Shown in pieces: positions 42,577-45,624 of a stretch of DNA of 45,624 nucleotides. The notes under the pieces were generated by a model. That model had not been told where the DNA came from, did not search any database, and saw only the letters and a list, made by a program, of their open reading frames with translations. The DNA is from JAUVUV01 sp964548275. GTDB lineage: Bacteria; Gemmatimonadota; Glassbacteria; GWA2-58-10. The first letter of the stretch is position 1; each line of letters begins with the position of its first letter. The stretch spans positions 1-45,624 of the forward strand of contig CAZJQI010000036.1 of NCBI GenBank assembly GCA_964548275.1. The letters are read 5' to 3'. A program made the position numbers and the translations under genes.

Positions 42577-43986
42577 ATGCTTTTAATTTGTAAAAATATT
42601 TTTATCCTCTTCATTATATTTAACGCAATAATTCTATCTTCTTGCGATAAATTCAATCCGCTAGCCCCTGATTCCGAATCTAATCAAGAACCCCTGCCCT
42701 GGCAGAGCGCCGAGCTGCCCCAGACCGTGATCGGCGAGTGGTATTATCTGGACAAGATAAACATAACTATAGTTGAGGACACAGTTAAAGCCAAACATAA
42801 ATATTTTGACGCAAATTATCATATCCTTGACGTTGAAAAAAAGGAAGATCAGCATTACAGGCTGATCCTTGAAATGGTTGAGAGAAATTCAACCTATGCA
42901 TACCTGGATATCCTCTTCCTGAGCGAGACTGAACTCGAAATCGCATTCAGTAAAGAATATGCGATGCGGGAAGAGTATGTCAGAAATGAGCCCCCTGATA
43001 AATCATATGTGGTGGCTAAAAATCCTACATGGATAACATTGCGATTTCCTGATGAATTGATCGGAAACTGGCAGCTTCAGCAAGGAGACATGGATATCGA
43101 GATCGAAAAAAGTGAGGTTTTTATCTACGAACAGAACTGGTCTATCGAAGCTGTTGAAACCAACCAAACTATCGACAGGCTTGTGTTAAATAACGGCCAG
43201 AGTATCAAGTCACTTTATTTCAGCGAGCTGGGTTCAGAGCAGATGCAAGCCGTGATTAAAGACGGCAGGTTGGTTGGCTTTGAAGAATACAAAAATCTGC
43301 TCGGAGAACTGCGCATCTTCACCAGGTGGTGGAACCTTTTCGATTACCTGATACTGGAACAGGGTAGCCTTTGGCGATACGGATATGAATATAATTATTC
43401 CACTAATTATATGCTTGATGATGGTGTTTTTTATAGACACGGTGAAGAAAATTGTAAACGGAATGGTACATTTGAATTTGAAATAGTTCAGAATGAAATG
43501 CTCCAGTCAAGCCGAAAATATCAGATACTGGCTTCTTACAATATCGAAAAAGAAGAGTACAAATATTATTTTTATGAGGATTATAGGGATATAGCAGATC
43601 GCGAACGGACAGTTATTGATACCTCCTATACAAAAGAAAACTTTGAGATTTTTGAAGAATTTAGCCTGGTTCTGGATAACGACACCCTCTGGTATGAAAC
43701 TGAGCAAGGCAAGGAATATTTTATCAATGTGCGCCTGGAAAAATCCAATCCGGTAAATCTGAAATTATTCGGAATACCGACCCTCTGTATTCTTAACATG
43801 GGAAATCAAGGACCTGACCTGTCATTTTTTGAGCACACTGAAACAAATGTTGAACTCTCGCCGGAAGCTGGATTTAAAAATGTCGATTATTCTTATGTCA
43901 GGGATTATACAGTTTCAACGCAGCCTTCACTTACCAAGAAAAATATTTCTTTTATTTTGATAGAATTCATACCCGGCAAACTTTAG
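42577..43986 (+). CDS. AT-rich orphan lipoprotein
   Basis: A 469-residue predicted lipoprotein: long hydrophobic start, then lipobox LSSC with Cys23. Two related beta-rich blocks can be seen, starting with PQTVIGEWYYLDK (about residue 48) and ELIGNWQLQQGDMDI (about 160), like lipocalin-type domains. The rest is rich in Glu, Tyr and Asn. The gene uses many A/T-ending codons and lies in a markedly AT-rich stretch with no Shine-Dalgarno motif, unlike its neighbours, which hints at separate origin. The upstream part of the gap (42351-42576) shows no gene. No family is recognised. Confidence 0.7.
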   Translation: MLLICKNIFILFIIFNAIILSSCDKFNPLAPDSESNQEPLPWQSAELPQTVIGEWYYLDKINITIVEDTVKAKHKYFDANYHILDVEKKEDQHYRLILEMVERNSTYAYLDILFLSETELEIAFSKEYAMREEYVRNEPPDKSYVVAKNPTWITLRFPDELIGNWQLQQGDMDIEIEKSEVFIYEQNWSIEAVETNQTIDRLVLNNGQSIKSLYFSELGSEQMQAVIKDGRLVGFEEYKNLLGELRIFTRWWNLFDYLILEQGSLWRYGYEYNYSTNYMLDDGVFYRHGEENCKRNGTFEFEIVQNEMLQSSRKYQILASYNIEKEEYKYYFYEDYRDIADRERTVIDTSYTKENFEIFEEFSLVLDNDTLWYETEQGKEYFINVRLEKSNPVNLKLFGIPTLCILNMGNQGPDLSFFEHTETNVELSPEAGFKNVDYSYVRDYTVSTQPSLTKKNISFILIEFIPGKL

Positions 43987-44018
43987 CTCTCGGGAAGAAT
44001 TTAGATCATAAGCACTTT

Positions 44019-44249
44019 TCAGCCCCGGAAAATTCGGATGAGGAGAGTAACCAAAACGCTGAGAACGATGCAGGCAGCAACAGGGAAGTAAAAGGTAAAA
44101 TTCTCTCGCCTGATCACAATATCGCCGGGCAGGAGGCCGAGCAAGGGAATTTTGGGTGCGAAAATGAGAAGCGCTCCGATTATCACTATAAGCAGCCCGA
44201 AAATCACCAGCACACGGCCCAGGCTGCCGCTTAAGTTCCCTAAATCCAT
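44019..44249 (-). CDS. DUF2905 small membrane protein
   Basis: A 76-residue protein with two transmembrane helices separated by the conserved loop KIPLLGLLPGDIVIRRENFT, the DUF2905 signature. AAGAGG lies seven bases before ATG 44249. It follows ruvB by 25 bases on the same strand, a pairing seen in many bacteria. Its function is unknown. Confidence 0.88.
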   Translation of the reverse strand: MDLGNLSGSLGRVLVIFGLLIVIIGALLIFAPKIPLLGLLPGDIVIRRENFTFYFPVAACIVLSVLVTLLIRIFRG

Positions 44250-44274
44250 TGCGATGACCTCTTATTAGAGACGA

Positions 44275-45336
44275 TCATTTCTCTTCGAACAGGTCGCTCT
44301 GGTTCGGTATCGAACCTTTCTCACGGGGCGGCTCGTAACCGAGATGCCGGTACGCCAGAACCGTCGGCTCTCTTCCCCTCGGCGTGCGGTTGATAAAACC
44401 GCGCTGGATCAGGAACGGCTCGTAGACCTCCTCGATCGTATCCGGCTCCTCCCCCACAGTGACAGCCAGGGTTCCGAGACCCACCGGCCGGCCGCCGTAT
44501 TTCTCGATCAGCGCACGCAGAATAGCCAGGTCCATTTCATCCAGACCGGACTCGTCCACCTCAAGCATCTCCAGGCCCTTGCGCGCCACATCTCCTGTTA
44601 TTCGGCCCTCGGCGCGGACCTGTGCGAAATCACGGATTCGTTTAAGAAGCCGGTTGGCGATTCGCGCCGTGGCCCGCGAGCGGCGGCTTATCTCGGCCGC
44701 TCCATCGTTGTCGATATCCACGCTCAGGATTCCTGCGGAACGGATAACAATCTTCTCCAGTTCCTCATCGCTGTAAAAGTTGAGACGGCCCACCACACCG
44801 AACCTGGAGCGCATGGGGCTGGTCAGCAGGCCGCTTCGGGTGGTTGCCCCGATCAGAGTGAAATGCTTCAGCGGAACCTTGACACTGCGGGCGCTGGGGC
44901 CGGTGTCGATCATGATATCGAGGGTGAAATCCTCCATTGCCGGGTAGAGGTATTCCTCCACATTGCTGCGCAGCCGGTGGATTTCATCGATAAAGAGCAC
45001 ATCGCCCTCGGCAAGGTTGGTCAACAGGCCGGCAAGGTCGCCTGCCTTTTCCAGAACGGGTCCGCTTGTGACCCGGATATTGACATCCATCTCCCTGGCG
45101 ATAATATGCGCCATGGTGGTTTTTCCCAGTCCCGGCGGGCCGCAGAACAGGCAATGATCGAGCGCCTCGCCGCGTCCCCTGGCCGCCTGGATAAACACGT
45201 AGAGCTGTTCCTTGAGCTTCGGCTGGCCGACAAATTCGTCCAGGGTCGCAGGCCGCAGGCTGGTCTCGAAAGTCAACTCCTCAGCCAGGGCTCCGGGACT
45301 GGTCAGATCGAACCTTCTTTCTCTGCTTTCCTCCAT
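44275..45336 (-). CDS. ruvB: Holliday junction branch migration helicase RuvB
   Basis: A 353-residue AAA+ motor that drives branch migration with RuvA. ATG 45336 is preferred over a GTG three bases earlier, since AAGGA lies five bases upstream. Walker A is GPPGLGKTT, Walker B is LFIDEIHRL, sensor 1 is in LIGATTRSG and the arginine finger region is MRSRFG. The C-terminal winged helix contains GLGTLAVTVGEEPDTIEEVY. ruvA is not directly upstream within the window. It is in an operon with the DUF2905 gene. Confidence 0.96.
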   Translation of the reverse strand: MEESRERRFDLTSPGALAEELTFETSLRPATLDEFVGQPKLKEQLYVFIQAARGRGEALDHCLFCGPPGLGKTTMAHIIAREMDVNIRVTSGPVLEKAGDLAGLLTNLAEGDVLFIDEIHRLRSNVEEYLYPAMEDFTLDIMIDTGPSARSVKVPLKHFTLIGATTRSGLLTSPMRSRFGVVGRLNFYSDEELEKIVIRSAGILSVDIDNDGAAEISRRSRATARIANRLLKRIRDFAQVRAEGRITGDVARKGLEMLEVDESGLDEMDLAILRALIEKYGGRPVGLGTLAVTVGEEPDTIEEVYEPFLIQRGFINRTPRGREPTVLAYRHLGYEPPREKGSIPNQSDLFEEK

Positions 45337-45363
45337 CACAATCCTTACTCAGCCTGAATGAAC

Positions 45364-45388
45364 TACCTCGCGGCAGAGCCGCGAGGTA
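45364..45388. repeat. Perfect 11-bp hairpin upstream of ruvB
   Basis: TACCTCGCGGC and GCCGCGAGGTA enclose AGA. It sits 28 bases before the ruvB start. There is no T-run. The following bases (GTGATCTGTGTGTGAATCC) look like other dispersed intergenic repeats. It may be a small repeat element that affects the ruvB leader. Confidence 0.55.
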
Positions 45389-45462
45389 TCAGTGTGATCT
45401 GTGTGTGAATCCCTGAAATCCGTGATCCCGATTTCGGGTACCAAACCCCAACTGTTTAATAT

Positions 45463-45570
45463 AACACCCCCCTGTCTCCCCCCTTGATAGGGGGGAATTG
45501 GAATGAATCCCTTGATAGGGGGGAATTGAAATGAATCCCCTTGATAGGGGGGAATGGTGGCTTGCAAGTA
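45463..45570. repeat. Tandem CCCTTGATAGGGGGGAAT repeats at window end
   Basis: Three copies of CCCTTGATAGGGGGGAAT start at 45481, 45509 and 45538, with periods of 28 and 29 bases. The first, together with AACACCCCCCTGTCTCC just before it, is the inverted counterpart of positions 1-32. There are no unique spacers of constant length, so it is not a CRISPR array. Confidence 0.75.
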
Positions 45571-45624
45571 CGATCTGAAATAAGATCACCAGGTTTAAAT
45601 CCCCTTCTTTCCGAATTGTGAAGG

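Noticed and set aside
45479..45570. Possible CRISPR array
   Set aside because: The three copies are tandem and nearly contiguous, with no unique spacers, and no cas gene is nearby.
1..45624. tRNA, rRNA, insertion sequences or prophage genes
   Set aside because: I looked for cloverleaf-type T-arms, transposase motifs, integrase and phage structural genes and saw none that I can support.

Overview
The window comes from a flagellated Gram-negative bacterium. A TonB-dependent outer-membrane receptor, several lipobox lipoproteins, a Tat-exported oxidoreductase and sigma-54/sigma-28-like promoters beside flagellar genes all point that way. The mix of a GH123-type lipoprotein, Gfo/Idh/MocA dehydrogenases, a sodium/solute symporter and a C69 peptidase recalls uncultivated FCB-type or Latescibacter/Glassbacter-like heterotrophs. 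That placement is inference; no rRNA or tRNA gene was seen. Base composition is moderate and even, except for an AT-rich stretch at about 42.35-44.0 kb.

Region 1 (1-18.5 kb) is a patchwork of short transcription units. It holds a membrane-anchored protein built from seven 49-residue repeats and a GH123-like lipoprotein. A set that looks like sugar or polyol scavenging follows: a zinc-less MDR dehydrogenase, two Gfo/Idh/MocA oxidoreductases (one with a Tat signal), an SSS symporter, an APH-fold small-molecule kinase, an aldo/keto reductase and a class II aldolase that, unusually, carries a lipoprotein signal. A C69 peptidase, a DUF202 protein, a NatAB-type ABC exporter and ThrH complete it.

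Region 2 (18.85-24.05 kb) is one plus-strand operon for metal or metal-chelate uptake: TonB receptor, cluster-9-like binding protein, ABC ATPase, ABC-3 permease and SAM methyltransferase. It has a good promoter candidate with repeated CGTAACACT motifs, and a hairpin between receptor and binding protein. The binding protein lacks some of the usual metal ligands.

Region 3 (24.2-42.35 kb) is a long plus-strand run that couples the flagellar filament to sugar synthesis. It contains a giant FliD cap protein (1188 aa), a small unknown protein, a Maf/DUF115 putative flagellin glycosyltransferase and FliS. These are followed by a winged-helix/Rossmann regulator, a propeller/helical protein, a nucleotidyltransferase fused to a CDP-alcohol phosphotransferase, a membrane protein, a GT9 glycosyltransferase, a methyltransferase, SpsF-like and SpsG/PseG-like enzymes, an ATP-grasp ligase and NeuB. 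The likely output is a nonulosonic-acid-type sugar, probably decorated, placed on flagellin by Maf. The early pathway steps (dehydratase, aminotransferase, acetyltransferase) are not here. A 34-codon remnant of a Gfo/Idh/MocA gene sits right after neuB. Both promoters resembling sigma-28 sites in this region have a 16-nt spacer.

Region 4 (42.35-45.6 kb) has an AT-rich orphan lipoprotein gene, then ruvB and a DUF2905 gene on the minus strand. The window ends in intergenic repeats whose relatives lie, inverted, at the window start.
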